A stretch of DNA of 64,000 nt from Branchipolynoe longqiensis. Its lineage: Eukaryota; Annelida; Polychaeta; Phyllodocida; Polynoidae. The notes below the pieces were generated by a model that did not search any database, was not told the origin of the DNA, and saw nothing but the letters and a program-made list of their open reading frames with translations. The DNA lies in NCBI GenBank assembly GCA_030323885.1, contig CM059187.1:128197525-128261524 (forward strand), read 5' to 3'. Positions 1 to 10,487 of this stretch are shown here, in pieces. Every line of letters begins with the position of its first letter. Position 1 is the first letter of the stretch. The position numbers and the translations under genes were made by a program.

Positions 1-66
1 TGATGATTCCTGCTGCACACCGGGGATTCAAATCGGCTTCATCTGAACCCGCACCCAATATTATTG

Positions 67-553
67 TAGTGGTCTGCACTGACCTCTCAGGCTAGTAACC
101 ACATATACAGGTAGGCATGGGTAGTGTGTTGATATCAGGGAGCCTAGGTTGTGTAATGGTTAGCACACTGGCCCGGAATGCAAAGAGATGTGGGTTCGAG
201 TCCCACTCTAGGCACAATACTTCCCATTTTCATCACCCTGATGACACTGGTTGCCGTGACCAGGATCCTTTACAAGCTGTATGCTGTATGGTTGTTGAAC
301 CTACCCTGTGTATGTATGTGTAAGTGCATTGCCTGTATCTATGTAATTGTAAGCATTAAAAGACTTACAATTCCAGGGGGACGAGTGTAGTGGTCTGCAC
401 TAACCTCTCAGGCAAGTACCCACATATACAGGTAGGCATGGGTAGTGTGTTGATATCAAGGAGCCTAGGTGGTGTAATGGTTCATGCACTGGCCTGGAAT
501 GCAAAGAAATGTGGGTTCGAGTCCCGCTCTAGGCGCAATATTTCCCATTTTCA
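67..553 (+). repeat. Tandem duplication carrying two S2 tRNA-derived SINE copies
   Basis: A segment of about 165 bp beginning GTGGTCTGCACT occurs at 67-231 and again at 389-553, about 322 bp apart. Each copy holds a tRNA-like unit (142-213 and 462-534) with a 7-bp acceptor-like stem GCCTAGG/TCTAGGC, an A-box-like TGGTGTAATGG, and a B box GGTTCGAGTCCC. It continues into a shared tail TTTCCCATTTTCATCACC. The D-arm resembles tRNA-Gln, but the anticodon arm does not fold normally and the same unit recurs elsewhere with the same tail, so I read it as a SINE head rather than a tRNA gene. Confidence 0.72.
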
Positions 554-1400
554 TCACCCCCATGACATTATTATCATTCCCTCCCACCCGCCCCCCGATC
601 GACAACCCAAAAAGAGATCAGATCAAAACTACCCTGTGAGTTTAAAAAAAATTAAGTATCCAAATTTCATTTTTACATCTATATGATTATTGGCAATATT
701 TGGCGAAAATAATAATATAGATATTAGTCAAACGTAGCGCAGACCCCTGATCACTTAACCTTTCTGTAATTAGTCAACCGCGAAGACATTGGAGGGAGGG
801 GGCGTTTTACACACTATCAGCTGAAAATCACTGACTCTTCCCACCAAATTATGACTAAATTTGTAGCGAAAATGCTAGAAACACCACCACCCCCCTCTCT
901 CCCCTCCACCAATCACAGGCAAATGAGAACCCTGCTCCACTGGAACGAAGCCGCTCCCCCCCCCCCCCCCCCCCCGGTAATTAACCAGCCATGGCTCTTC
1001 CACCTACTTGTCATGGCGACTGCGTTTCCGTTTTCTGTAACTGTAGGGGCATCATCGTCGCCAACGGCTGTGGCCTGGAAACAGTGGCTGTGACGAGTGT
1101 CTGCTAACCACTTCAAAGAGCAGCTCGCACTAATCGATGACTACACGGTATAACCTTTCGGCCAGTGTCCTTATTTGAGACCAGATTATATTTGACATTT
1201 GACTGGTGCGGGTGATTCTGTGTCACTGCGTCCCGCTCTAATGGCATTGTGACGTTTTTAATTGTCTTGGAATGAGGAGAAAATGGCGCCTGTCCTGATT
1301 AGGCTTCACTCATTCCCATATTTTGCTGTTTTGTGAATTTCTTTTGCCTACTCCCTTTGAGGTTCTTTCTTTCTTTCTGGTATTTCATAGGCCTTGTCGG
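554..1400. other. Non-coding stretch, no gene seen
   Basis: No recognisable coding or repeat family here. It contains a poly-C run at about 957-976 and the interspersed-type sequence expected between repeats. The short open frames across the poly-C run are products of low complexity. Confidence 0.5.
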
Positions 1401-1402
1401 TC

Positions 1403-1520
1403 AGTGCCACTGCCACTGCCACTGCCACCGCCACTGCCACTGCCACTGCCACTACCACTGCCACTGCCACTGCCACCGCCACTGCCACTGCCACTGCCAC
1501 TGCCACTGCCACTGCCACCG
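1403..1520 (+). repeat. (TGCCAC)n hexanucleotide microsatellite
   Basis: About twenty tandem TGCCAC units with occasional TGCCACCGC and TACCAC variants. The hexamer keeps two overlapping frames open (Leu-Pro and Cys-His dipeptide runs), so the reading frames over it are not evidence of a protein. Confidence 0.92.
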
Positions 1521-1889
1521 CTGGATGGATGGATCTTTAGTCTGGTTCATATCAGAATTGTGGATATATTTCGTGACATTTTGCTTTAATACTGCGTTGA
1601 GATGTCACGATGTGGGTCTGTTTGTATGTGTGTATCTATTTATGATTTTCACATTATGATTATTTGATAGGATATGATTTGATATGATTTATTGCAGTAT
1701 AAGAATGATATGAGTATAATAACCTGGAATATCCCTCACTTCCCTCATCACTCACTCCGCTCCATGGACTGATGGAGTCAGTCCTAGTCATCTACTGATC
1801 CAGCCTCCCCAACCCCAGCTCCGATGGTGGCGCCACCCCACCCCCCCTGCACACTGTAACCGCCACTCACTGTACCGCTCCACTCCCCG

Positions 1890-1892
<3 letters not shown>

Positions 1893-1921
<29 letters not shown>
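1893..1921. repeat. (TA)n microsatellite
   Basis: An uninterrupted AT dinucleotide run lying just upstream of a TA-targeting MITE. Confidence 0.85.
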
Positions 1922-1924
<3 letters not shown>

Positions 1925-1926
1925 TA

Positions 1927-2088
1927 CAGTAAAACCGCTCTAAATCGACGGACCATGGGACCGATTTTAAGTGGTCCATTTACGGAGGTGGTCGGTTTAG
2001 AGAGGTAGAATATCATTACAATTGTATTGTTGGGATCCAAATAAAACGATCGTTATAGGGGAGTGGTCGGTATAGAGAGGTTTTACTG
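1927..2088 (+). mobile_element. M3 pogo-like MITE, copy 1
   Basis: A 162-bp element with inverted ends CAGTAAAACCGCTCTAAA and the matching GAGAGGTTTTACTG, flanked by TA on both sides (1925-1926, 2089-2090). The interior carries GGTGGTCGGTTTAGAGAGG and a second subterminal repeat. TA duplication and CAGT ends are as in pogo/Tc1-mariner-type nonautonomous elements. There is no transposase. Three more copies in the window share the interior. Confidence 0.82.
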
Positions 2089-2337
2089 TATACATCAACA
2101 TATACCTAGATATATAATGGTTTCCAATGCATGGGTGAATAAAAGAACATTCTGCTATTTTATTGCTATAAAATGAATCTTAGATATTATATATGGCGCA
2201 GTTAACATGCATTTATATGTCTATATTCATATACAATATATGGAAACACATCAATTATTTTCAAAGCATTAATCTTCTTTGATGTACTGCTTATAGTATG
2301 TTATTATATATTATTACATCACAACCCTATAAGATGC

Positions 2338-2545
2338 TTGTTTGTTTGTTGTTGTTTTACGTCCTAACAACATCTAAGGTCATATCAGGACGGGTACCGA
2401 CTTGTGACAGTACGCACTCATGGCGATATTATAGTGCTGCCCCACTCAGAAATCAGGCCGCCGGCAGCATGACCCGATATCCCACTCAGTCACATTATCC
2501 TGAAACCAAGCTAACCAGTCCTTGTCCTATCCTAATATCCTATAA
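2338..2545 (-). mobile_element. S1 SINE, 5'-truncated
   Basis: Reverse-strand S1 copy: the tail shows as TTGTTTGTTGTTGTTTTACG at 2338 onward, followed by the body including CCACTCAGTCACATTATCC. It stops near the CCTATCCTAATA block, so the tRNA-like head and the first ~100 bp are missing. Confidence 0.85.
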
Positions 2546-2615
2546 GACGTATTAGTGTCTGACACCCTGATGTGTACTTTAGGATATATAAATTATGCAA
2601 ATAACTATAAGCAGT

Positions 2616-3715
2616 GCACTGGCACAGCAAGTTGTTCACGTAATCCAGGCCGTCCAGAACATCCGCATCACCTTCCACCACATACGAGGTGAACTCAATG
2701 TCATAGCTGATGCCCTAAGCAGGGCGCACATACGCCCCAGCCTTAGACACACTGCCGTAAGCATGAGCATAAACAATCGTCTCACCCCTGTCAGACCAGC
2801 TCTCCTCGATTATGCTCCGCTCCAACCTCTATCTGTTCTCACGGACCGAGTACAGACATCCAAGCGGCGAAGGCCAGGCAGGCAGAGGCGAGGGCCCCGG
2901 GATCGTGGGCAAACTAAAATGCCACGATCAAACACTACAAGGCACACTGCGACAGGTATGCAGTTGCCATCCCTGTCCACAACACCACTCCAACTCAGGT
3001 GCTGGATAGAAGAGCGGGCAGCCCGAGTGTGCCCATCATCTCTGGCGAACTCGGTGTCGCACCTCACACTCTTCTTCAAACTCAAGGAGGCCAAGACTGA
3101 CCCCATCGACCACATAACAGTGTGCCTCTCCATGGATGGCCTCAGGAGGTCCAAGGAAAACAGGCCCAAGCAGCCCCAGCATGCCCCAGTCCAGGTCTTC
3201 CGCCAAGCAGTCATCGACCTCAGGGCCGACCCCCCGGGCATGGTGGTGGTGTTCGTGGTCCTGGGCATGTTATTCACCAGGGTCGCTCCCAGATTGGCAG
3301 CGACCTTCAACCCGATGCGCCACACAACCAGGGACGATGTATGGGAACAGGTCGGGGCCAGAAGTGGGCAACAAATATGCAGGCACACAACTAGTCTCGC
3401 ACCCTGGTGTTGGCCCCATCCCCTGATGCCCACTTCTGCCTGGTCACCGCATACCATGAGGTCCTCCGCCTCGCCCCCACTTCGGCACCCAGCCAGCCTC
3501 TCCTGCTATTCCCAGCGGATGTACAGCTGATGACCATCCCATACATCGCCAGGAGGTGGCATGAGGTCCAGCGGGCCCGCTCAATGGACCCGGCATTCAC
3601 CCTGCATGCCATCCGGAGGGCCGCTGCCACCATGGCCTTCGGCTCGGCAAGTTCCTAGCTAAAGGTCCAGCGCTTTGCCGGGTGGGCCTTCCATGCCCAC
3701 ACGCGCTACATCAAC
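2616..3715 (+). pseudogene. DIRS-type retrotransposon fragment (RNase H end plus tyrosine recombinase), broken
   Basis: This is the only stretch with recognisable protein homology. In the frame opening at 2595, residues 28-43 include HHIRGELNVIADALSR, the typical end of a retroelement RNase H domain. From about residue 200 the same frame gives a tyrosine-recombinase-like part with FNPMRHTTRDDV (about 3309-3345). Homology then moves to another frame: from 3407 it reads LAPSPDAHFCLVTAYHEVL and IPYIARRWHEV, then HAIRRAAATMAF, the recombinase H-x-x-R-R box. An in-frame TAG at 3656-3658 interrupts it, after which VQRFAGWAFHAHTRYI supplies the expected segment with the presumed catalytic tyrosine. 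RNase H followed by a tyrosine recombinase instead of an integrase is the DIRS/Ngaro arrangement. The frameshift(s) and stop mean it is dead. The reverse transcriptase and gag portions are absent from the window. The assignment rests on motif recognition from memory. Confidence 0.72.
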
Positions 3716-4239
3716 ACAAACGTCTCTCGCAAAGTTTCCCAAAATTTTAAACCATATTATATTACTCATAAATTTATTTAATTAGCTCAATTAATAATTT
3801 ATTAATTAATTGATCATAAATTTATTATTCATAATTGAAATGTATTACTCATAATTAATCAACTACTGCTACCCGCTAGTTGCTCTGTCTTCACCTCACT
3901 TTGCTTACATGTCACCCTTCACTCATGCCACTCCCATCTCACCCGACTCTGATCACCACATAACATTGTTCCTTGCAGCTCTCAGATCGCCGGCTAACCA
4001 TAAACCACAAATGTAAAGCCCCCGGGGGCTGCCCGGAATAAAGCCATGCTATCCCAACTTATGCCTCCTTGTCCTGTATGCCATTGCTGCAATGCTCGCA
4101 AGTGCACCTTCGTTAGTGTGATACACGATGTTATGAGATGTGGTTTCATTGTCCATCACCGGAAGCTTCACCATTGGGAGATACTGCCTTATTGGGGTGT
4201 AGTGTAGCCCAACAATGATGATATCAGAAGCGTACCAGT
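3716..4239 (+). other. AT-rich flank of the DIRS-like fragment, possibly its 3' terminal region
   Basis: It begins with a strongly AT-rich block made of variants of AATTTATTAATT and ATAAATTTATT (3745-3860), then a GC-richer segment with CCCCCGGGGGCTGCCCGG and AATAAAG at about 4019-4040. This could be the element's 3' end, but no terminal repeat pairing was established. No gene seen. Confidence 0.35.
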
Positions 4240-5205
4240 AATAAGCACTACCCCAATAAGTGTCCCCTCAATAGGTATCACGGCTTTGGAACGATCCCAA
4301 CAGGGCCACCCAAATAGGAGGCATTCAAATTGGTGATATTCGAATAGGTGACACCGCAATACAGGCACCAACCGCAATGCGATCCACACCAATATAGACA
4401 TTACCCCAATAGGTTGCACACCAATAGGGTGCACACCAATAGGTTGCACACCAATAGGTTCCAAACCAATATGTCCTAAACCAATAGCTTCCAAACCAAT
4501 AGCTTCTGTATCAATAATTTCTACACCAATAGGTGTTATGCCAATATATGTCACACCATTATGTCCCACTCTGATAGATTCCACACCAATAGGTGGTTTA
4601 GCAATCCTTTCCACACAAATAGCTGTTCTACCAATAGTTGTCACACCAGTATGTGTCAGACTGAGAGGTACCACAACAATATATGTCACATCAATAGATT
4701 CAACACCGATAGTGTCACATCAATAGGTACCACACCGATAGGTTCCACACCAATAGATTCCACATCAATATGTACCACACCAATATATTCTACACCAATA
4801 AGTGCCACATCAATAGGTGGAACACTAATATGTGGCAGACTGATAGGTGGCACACCTGATAACTGGCACAGCCATAGGTGGAACATCAACATGTACCACA
4901 CCAATAGGTTCTACACCAATATGTGCCACATCAATAGGTGGAAAGCCAATAGGTGGAACACTGATAGGTGGAACACTGATAGGTGGCACACCGATAGGTG
5001 ACACACCGATACCTGGAACACAAATAGGTTGAACATCAATATATGACACACCAATAAGTAACACCCAATAGGTAGAATACCAATAGGTCCCACACCAATA
5101 GGTCTCACATGATTACATGTCACACCAATAGGTGTCACACTAATAGTTGACATGCCAATACATGTCACACTAATAGGGGCCACACAAATAGCTGTCACAC
5201 CAATG
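4240..5205. repeat. Minisatellite, about 14-15 bp units (CACACCAATAGGTGC-like)
   Basis: Roughly 65 degenerate units with the core CACCAATAGGT, varying by CCAATAGGTTCCACA and CACTGATAGGTGGAA types. Local clusters of variants (GGTGGAACACTGATA near 4950-5000) indicate array turnover. Its near-absence of stops creates open frames on both strands of Ile-Gly-Val-rich or Thr-Pro-Ile-rich peptides, which I do not regard as genes. The array ends exactly where an LTR begins. Confidence 0.9.
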
Positions 5206-5727
5206 TGTAAAATATTCCGATAATGATGCATTGGTGGGGGAATTCAAATGTTCTCTTTGTGAAACAGGTATACATGGCCAGGTGCATAGATATGTTTATG
5301 TAATTGCTGGTGGTCATTGATTGATTGGTAAATAGACATTGTGGTGCTAGTAAGATAGTGTGTAAGGGGCATTCAGAACCCTACCCACTACCCGTCACCC
5401 CTCTGCTAGTCAGGATCACCACATGCATGCTCAAGGCAGGTGGTGGCCAGGGGAGCCACACAGCATGGTGGTGGTGGGCAGATCACTGTAACCATGGGGA
5501 CCAAGAATGCTTGTTTCTCATTGGTGGAGCTAAAAATGCTTGTTTCTAATTGGGAGAATGGGGTGGGGTGATACAGTATACCTGATCCATGTACCATATA
5601 AATAATAAAACCTGAGGGCTTGACTCTCTCTCTTCTTTCACTCAATATACTCTTCCTTTCTCTTTCCCTGTATTGATTTCACTATAGCCTGCCTACACAA
5701 TCACAGAATCGAGCAGTGGACTTTACA
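5206..5727 (+). mobile_element. LTR of an LTR retrotransposon, copy 1
   Basis: A 522-bp unit beginning TGTAAAATATT and ending GGACTTTACA, so its ends are inverted (TGTAAA/TTTACA) with canonical TG...CA. A polyadenylation-like AATAATAAAACC (about 5600) precedes a CT-rich U5-like stretch. A reverse copy of the same unit lies at 9971-10487 and a diverged relative at 57279-57637. The sequence after it looks like a primer-binding site. No internal coding region or second LTR follows, so only the 5' end is preserved. Confidence 0.78.
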
Positions 5728-5795
5728 TTATTGGTGACCACGATGAGTGGTAAGTCTATTAGTTAATGGCGGAGTCACATTTACAAATGGATGCT
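5728..5795 (+). other. Primer-binding-site-like sequence and leader remnant
   Basis: Directly after the LTR: TTATTGGTGACCACGATGAG. TGGTGACC close to an LTR end is the usual form of a tRNA primer-binding site. The equivalent sequence after the reverse LTR is TTATTGGTGACCATGACAAG, and homology continues for about 65 bp (GTGGTAA, then GTCACATTTACAA), so both are LTR-plus-leader fragments and not solo LTRs. Confidence 0.6.
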
Positions 5796-5882
5796 ATGCC
5801 ATATAGGCCTCACCACGAATGTGTCCCACCTAGTGTGCACTCTACTCTTTGCATTGTCCATCACCAGATCGCTTTCATCAAG

Positions 5883-5973
5883 TACTATGGTGTCGGTCTT
5901 TAACTTAAAGACAGACACCATAGTACCATATTACTAAGTCTGTCACTTACAGTTTAAGTGAAGGACTCAGTAA
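5883..5973. repeat. Two adjacent short hairpins
   Basis: 5883-5925 is an imperfect palindrome (TACTATGGTGTC ... GACACCATAGTA). 5931-5973 is a second one (TTACTAAGTC ... GGACTCAGTAA). Each spans about 43 nt, with a 5-bp gap between them. Confidence 0.65.
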
Positions 5974-6015
5974 CATACGACGTACACTTACACCATGTGT
6001 GGTTGTCACTACCTT

Positions 6016-6203
6016 GCCTGACTGGTTGGTTCAGTGTCAGGATATTGTGACTGAGTGGGATATCAGGTTATGATGCTGGTGGACTGGTCTCTCATTGGGA
6101 CAGCACAATAACCCATGAGTGTGCACTGTTGCAAGTTGGTACCCGTCCTGATATGGCCATAGATGTTGCCAGGACGTAAAGCCCCAACACCCAAGCCACC
6201 AAC
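6016..6203 (+). mobile_element. S1 SINE, 5'-truncated
   Basis: Starts within the body at TGACTGGTTGGTTCAGTGTC and runs to the 3' end, TGTTGCCAGGACGTAAAG, followed by a CCAACACCCAAGCC tail. The tRNA-like head is missing. Confidence 0.83.
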
Positions 6204-6556
6204 TAGGTTGCCTAGTCCTCAGCGCTCCTATAATAACGTGTAGTGGAATGTGGAGGCCAATACACAAATTCCGTGACGCATGTGCAGAGCGTAATCCAGA
6301 CTGGACTTGTGGGTCACAGCATCTGTGGAGAGGCAATTGAGGCTCTGTTGACACTGGCTTCATATTGAGCAAATGACAGTCTTTTCAGCAGAAATGTGGA
6401 TTTATAGAGAAAACATACTTACCATATTTTAATCATTTTTGATAATTATAGTTGTATCCTAATGATTGATTGATTGATTGAAAAGCTCAATCATCAGTGT
6501 AAAAAAACACAGTGCCACACCGTCGACCCACAACACGAGTGCCGTTGACTATCACC
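6204..6556. other. Non-coding spacer, nothing recognised
   Basis: Contains a short TTGATTGATTGATTG run near 6463-6480. Otherwise no gene or family member seen. Confidence 0.4.
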
Positions 6557-7273
6557 TGGGCCCGTATGCAGGAGTCAGTGTTAGCGGGTTTTGGTGTTAG
6601 AGCCTGTTACCGTTTAGCTATGACCGAAGTCGGGGATTGTGTCAAGTCGTATGCAGGAGCCTGTAACACTTTCATTATAGCTAAACGTGAATTTATTTAT
6701 AGATTTGGGAAATCCCTCTGCGTCTTTAGCGATATATTAGGCTTAAATATATTAAATGCGATCATATTTAACACAATTAAATACGTAATAAGTGAAATTT
6801 GAGGAAATTAACCCTAAATTCGAAGCATTATTAAGGCTACCGCCGTATTGGCGGCGATATTAATATTTATATGTTCGAATCGACGAACGTAAAGTAAACA
6901 AACCGCCGCCGCCGCCAGTATGGAAAGTGGCGGCTGCGGCGATTTGTTTACTTTACGTTCGTTGATTCGAACATATAAATATTAATATCGCCGCTTTTAC
7001 GGCGGCAGCGTTACTATTGCTTCGAATTTAGGGTTAATTTCCTCAAATTTCACTTATTACGTATTTAATTCTGTTAAATATGATCGCATTGAATAGATTT
7101 GGGCCTAACAAAGTCGCTAAACCTGATATTTTTTAGGGTTCAGGTAACACCGGTTAAGGCTTTGGTGTTAGGCCTAACACTGACTCGTGCATACCATTTT
7201 TTCGCCGCTAACCCGGAATTCCCGACAAACACCGTTTTGCCTCGCTAACACTGACTCCTGCATACGGCCCCAG
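6557..7273 (+). mobile_element. M4 foldback element, copy 1
   Basis: An approximately 717-bp, nearly palindromic element. The ends are GGGCCCGTATGCAGGAGTCA and its complement ending GACTCCTGCATACGGCCCC. The inner arms pair again: TTAACCCTAAATTCGAAG (about 6808) with CTTCGAATTTAGGGTTAA (about 7021). A central hairpin has AACGTAAAGTAAACAAA arms around a GCC-rich core. Between outer and inner arms the two sides differ, giving the element a direction. A second copy lies inverted at 35427-36161. No ORF of note. Confidence 0.82.
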
Positions 7274-7418
7274 GTGTCCTACTAGTCGCGGAAATCGTGT
7301 ATTGTTCACAATTGAAATATACCGATTTAGTAAAGAAATATATATATATGTATGTATACATAGCATTGTTAAATTGTATACTATGTATGTATATACATGT
7401 ATATATAGAGAGAGAGTA

Positions 7419-7596
7419 CAGTAAAACCTCTCTAAATCGACCGACCTTGAGACCGAATTTAAGCGGTCGATTTGGGCAGGTGGTCGGTATATGGAGGTAG
7501 AATATGGTTAAAATGGTATTGTTGGGACCCACATAAAGCGATCGAGATAGGGGAGTGGTCGATCAGTGGAGATCGTCGGTTAGGGAGGTTTTATTG
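7419..7596 (+). mobile_element. M3 pogo-like MITE, copy 2
   Basis: 178 bp, starting CAGTAAAACCTCTCTAAATC and ending GGGAGGTTTTATTG, flanked by TA (7417-7418, 7597-7598). It shares GGTATTGTTGGGACC and the ATAGGGGAGTGGTCG block with the other copies. Confidence 0.85.
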
Positions 7597-8910
7597 TATA
7601 TGTATCATTTAGGTCTGGTCGCTGTTTGGTGCTGATTTTCTACAACGACAAACTATTTATTACTAAATAGTCACCATGTGTCCAATCCGCTAGGGCACAC
7701 TTTAACCACTGACTGAGCTAATTATAATGAGACAAATGCCACTACTCTGAGTTAGTTAATATCCATGCTGGTGGTATTTAAAATAAGAAGCGAAAGCTTG
7801 CGTGTGTAAATCAGCTGCGTCTAAAACAATGTGGACGACCAGCCCTTCGTCTCTGACAAGAGATTTATTCTGGTGAATGAATCATTAACAACAACAACAA
7901 CACTTAAATGTCAACATCATGTGTGGGGAAAGTAACTGCATTCTTTGTCTCCAGTTACAGTGCGTATGCGTTCTAAATACTCGTAAATGGGATCTCATTT
8001 GGCCGAGTACTGAGACTGTTTTATATTGTTGTTGTTGCCCGGGAGAGTCCGCGTTGTGTCTCCTTGGCAGAGATTTATTATTGGCGATTTTTTTTTGTTT
8101 TTTTTTTGTTTGTGAAGCACAGATAACAAAGACACACATTATAATATTAAATCTGTAGTGTAGGGAAATTTTGGCAGATTCCCACCCCCCACCAACGAAA
8201 AAGAGTTGCACAATGGAATGAAATATCACGTGGTTAGCGCCAGATTAAAGTTGCATTGTTCGAGGTTTTTGAATTTCTGCCAATAATCTTTGCAAGCAAG
8301 AAGAAACCAAGCAGGCCGATAAGTTGAATCAGGCCTATAAGGGCATGTGTTGTAAGATGGCACAACAGAATATGTTAGGTTAATCGTAATAGTCTACTTA
8401 ATTTTAATCTTTAGTAACTCGATCATTTTTAAGTGTTTACTTTAGGGATATTCCAGATGAATACCTGTCAAATTAATTCTGAAATGCATGTCTAAATGTT
8501 GGACATCATAGCCTTCATATATGACAGGTTCTATTAAAATTGCGTTGTATTCCAATTTAGTGTAAGAAGTGAAAATGTTAAAATTTACATGTCAATCCCA
8601 TGCATTTACCCACACTTCTTGTCAACCTTTTTTTCATTTTTTTTCCAACTTCTGTCTTGTAAGATATAATCTTGTTTACTTAATTGTAATCAATAAAATC
8701 ACGTTTTAATCAGATGTGTATGATTATATTGGGAGTGGGCTGTTTGATTTAGATATTACACAGGTGATATTCATGTTTTGCACAAATTGCACCAGTCCAA
8801 AATCAAGAAGTATAATGGGGGGTTTTTCCGACCCTGAAATATGCTCACCCTATAATCCTTCCTATGAACATGGATTCTGATATTATTTCGTTGTTGCTTC
8901 CATGTCACAC
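7597..8910. other. Non-coding stretch with possible M2 relic
   Basis: Holds an (AAC)n run at about 7889-7904. Between about 8230 and 8560 there are weak similarities to reverse-strand M2 (AAAGTTGCATTGTTCGAGG; CCTGTCAAATTAATTCTG; ACATCATAGCC), suggesting an old copy. No gene recognised. Confidence 0.35.
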
Positions 8911-9144
8911 ATTTTTTTTGGTACATTAGTTGTTTTTAAGCAGGGGAAATTTTAGTCGCAGGCGATTGGTCTTCCTCATTCCACTGCTCCTTGCCATATC
9001 CTAATAATGCCGAGTGCCTGGCTAGGAAGTGACAAGTATCAATGTTTAAGTCATTGGTTTGACTCGACCAGGATTCGAACCCATGACCCCACGATCTACC
9101 ACACGGGAGACGGACGCTCTAACTCATTTGGCCATCCCGTCTGG
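8911..9144 (-). mobile_element. S1b SINE (S1 head, alternative 3' end)
   Basis: Reverse copy with the tRNA-like head (CATTTGGCCATCCCGTCTGG at its 5' end) and the shared CTAGGAAGTGACAAGTATCA segment. After the GGATATGGCAAGG equivalent it lacks the TGTGACTGAGTGGG body and instead carries GGAGCAGTGGAATGAGGAAG, a CCCCTGCTTAAAAACAAC segment and a poly-A tail. The copy at 16187-16400 has the same alternative end. Confidence 0.8.
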
Positions 9145-9329
9145 GTTAATATTACTTCTCACATTTTCACATTGGGTTAACCTTAATGCTCACTTTTAGA
9201 GAATAACCCATTTCAAATTGCTGTTTGTTTTGAATTTTGGTCACTTCTTAAGACAAATATACTAGGGTGAACATTATCTTATACCTTTCTGTGAACAGTA
9301 TCTTTCACCTTTCTGTCGTTGGGGTGATG

Positions 9330-9425
9330 ACAATGGGAAATATTGCTTCGAGAGCCGGAGTCGAACCCACATCTCTTGCATACTGGGCCAGTGTGCTAAC
9401 CATTACACCACATAGGCTCCCCGGT
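9330..9425 (-). mobile_element. S2 tRNA-derived SINE
   Basis: Reverse complement of the S2 head: B box as GGAGTCGAACCCAC and A box as CTAACCATTACACCA, ending CATAGGCTCCC. The short GGGAAATATTG of the S2 tail is present at the left edge. Confidence 0.75.
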
Positions 9426-9970
9426 GGATATATGTGGTATAAAGCATTTATACTAATATTATTGGGATGGAAACTGATATTGTATGGTATCTCACTAGGG
9501 GGATTCGAAGCCGCAACCCCAAGAGTGTGCGCTGGGTAGTGAGTGGGAACGGGAAAGTGTTTTGGTTTTGAAAATTTGACTCTTTCGTCGGACTATGCAG
9601 CTTTAAATTGAAGTATATAGAATAAAATCTAGGCAAGTGTTTTGGTGTTGAACGTTCAAGTTTTGGTCACTTCTTAAGAAAAATATACTATGGTGATTAT
9701 TATATTCTACATATTACCACATCGGCTCAGAATGCCAGAGATGTGGGGTTTGTGTTTTGGTATGTACATTGTACCAATAAAAGCAGCACAGTTTTTGCAG
9801 TGACCCACCATCTTAGACCATAATATGGAACTTATTATGGCTAAGCCACTAACACACTAACCTCCTTCATAGTCTAGTAGTATCATAAATATGCTTTACC
9901 TAGGTACCTGCTTGTAAATGTGATTCCACTGTCAACTAACAGATTTACCACTTGTCATGGTCACCAATAA
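9426..9970. other. Non-coding stretch with small repeat relics
   Basis: About 9560-9606 carries an M2 terminus (TCGTCGGACTATGCAGC, then TTTAA). About 9723-9750 carries a fragment reminiscent of an S2 head. The last ~65 bp are the leader of the reverse LTR. No gene seen. Confidence 0.4.
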
Positions 9971-10487
9971 TGTAAAGTCCACAGCTCGATTCTGTGGTTG
10001 TGTAGGCAGGCTATAGTGAAATCAATACAGGCAAAGAGAGAAAGGAAGAGTATAAAGAGTGAAAGAAGAGAGAGAGTCAAGCCCTCTGGTTTATTAATTA
10101 TATGGTACATAGATCCAGAATAGTGTATCACCCCAACCCATTCTCCCAATGAGATACAAGCATTTCTAGCTCCACCAATGAGAAACAAGCATTCCCGGTC
10201 CCCATGGTTACAGTGATCTGCCCACCACCACCAAGCTGTGTTGCTCCCCTGGCCACCACCTGCCTTGAGCATGCCTGTGGAGATCCATGACTAGCAGAGG
10301 GGTGAGGGGTAGGGCTGTGAGTGTCCCTTACACACTATCTTACTAGCACCACAATGTCTATTTACCAATCAATCAAGTACCACCAGCAACTACATAAACA
10401 CGTCTATGCACCTGGCCATGTATGCCTGTTTCACAAATAGAACATTTGCATTCCCCCACCAATGCATCATTATCAGAATATTTTACA
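9971..10487 (-). mobile_element. LTR of an LTR retrotransposon, copy 2 (reverse)
   Basis: A 517-bp reverse copy of the 5206-5727 LTR. On the minus strand it begins TGTAAAATATTCTGATAATG (complement of 10468-10487) and ends GGACTTTACA (complement of 9971-9980), then continues with the primer-binding-site-like TTATTGGTGACC. Both copies share the CCACCACC...GCATG block and the CT-rich stretch. With copy 1 it forms a roughly 4.2-kb-spaced inverted pair. Confidence 0.78.

Noticed and set aside
142..213. A functional tRNA gene
   Set aside because: Acceptor-like stem and B box are good, but the anticodon arm does not fold and the unit recurs with a common SINE tail.
2810..3457. 215-codon reverse-strand frame opposite the DIRS fragment
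   Set aside because: It is the antisense shadow of the GC-rich recombinase region and has no motif of its own.
4189..5231. Ile-Gly-Val and Thr-Pro-Ile repeat proteins
   Set aside because: The frames follow a degenerate ~14-bp minisatellite with irregular phase and occur on both strands.
6554..7275. A palindrome created by an assembly error
   Set aside because: An independent inverted copy at 35427-36161 shows the same architecture, including its asymmetric segments.
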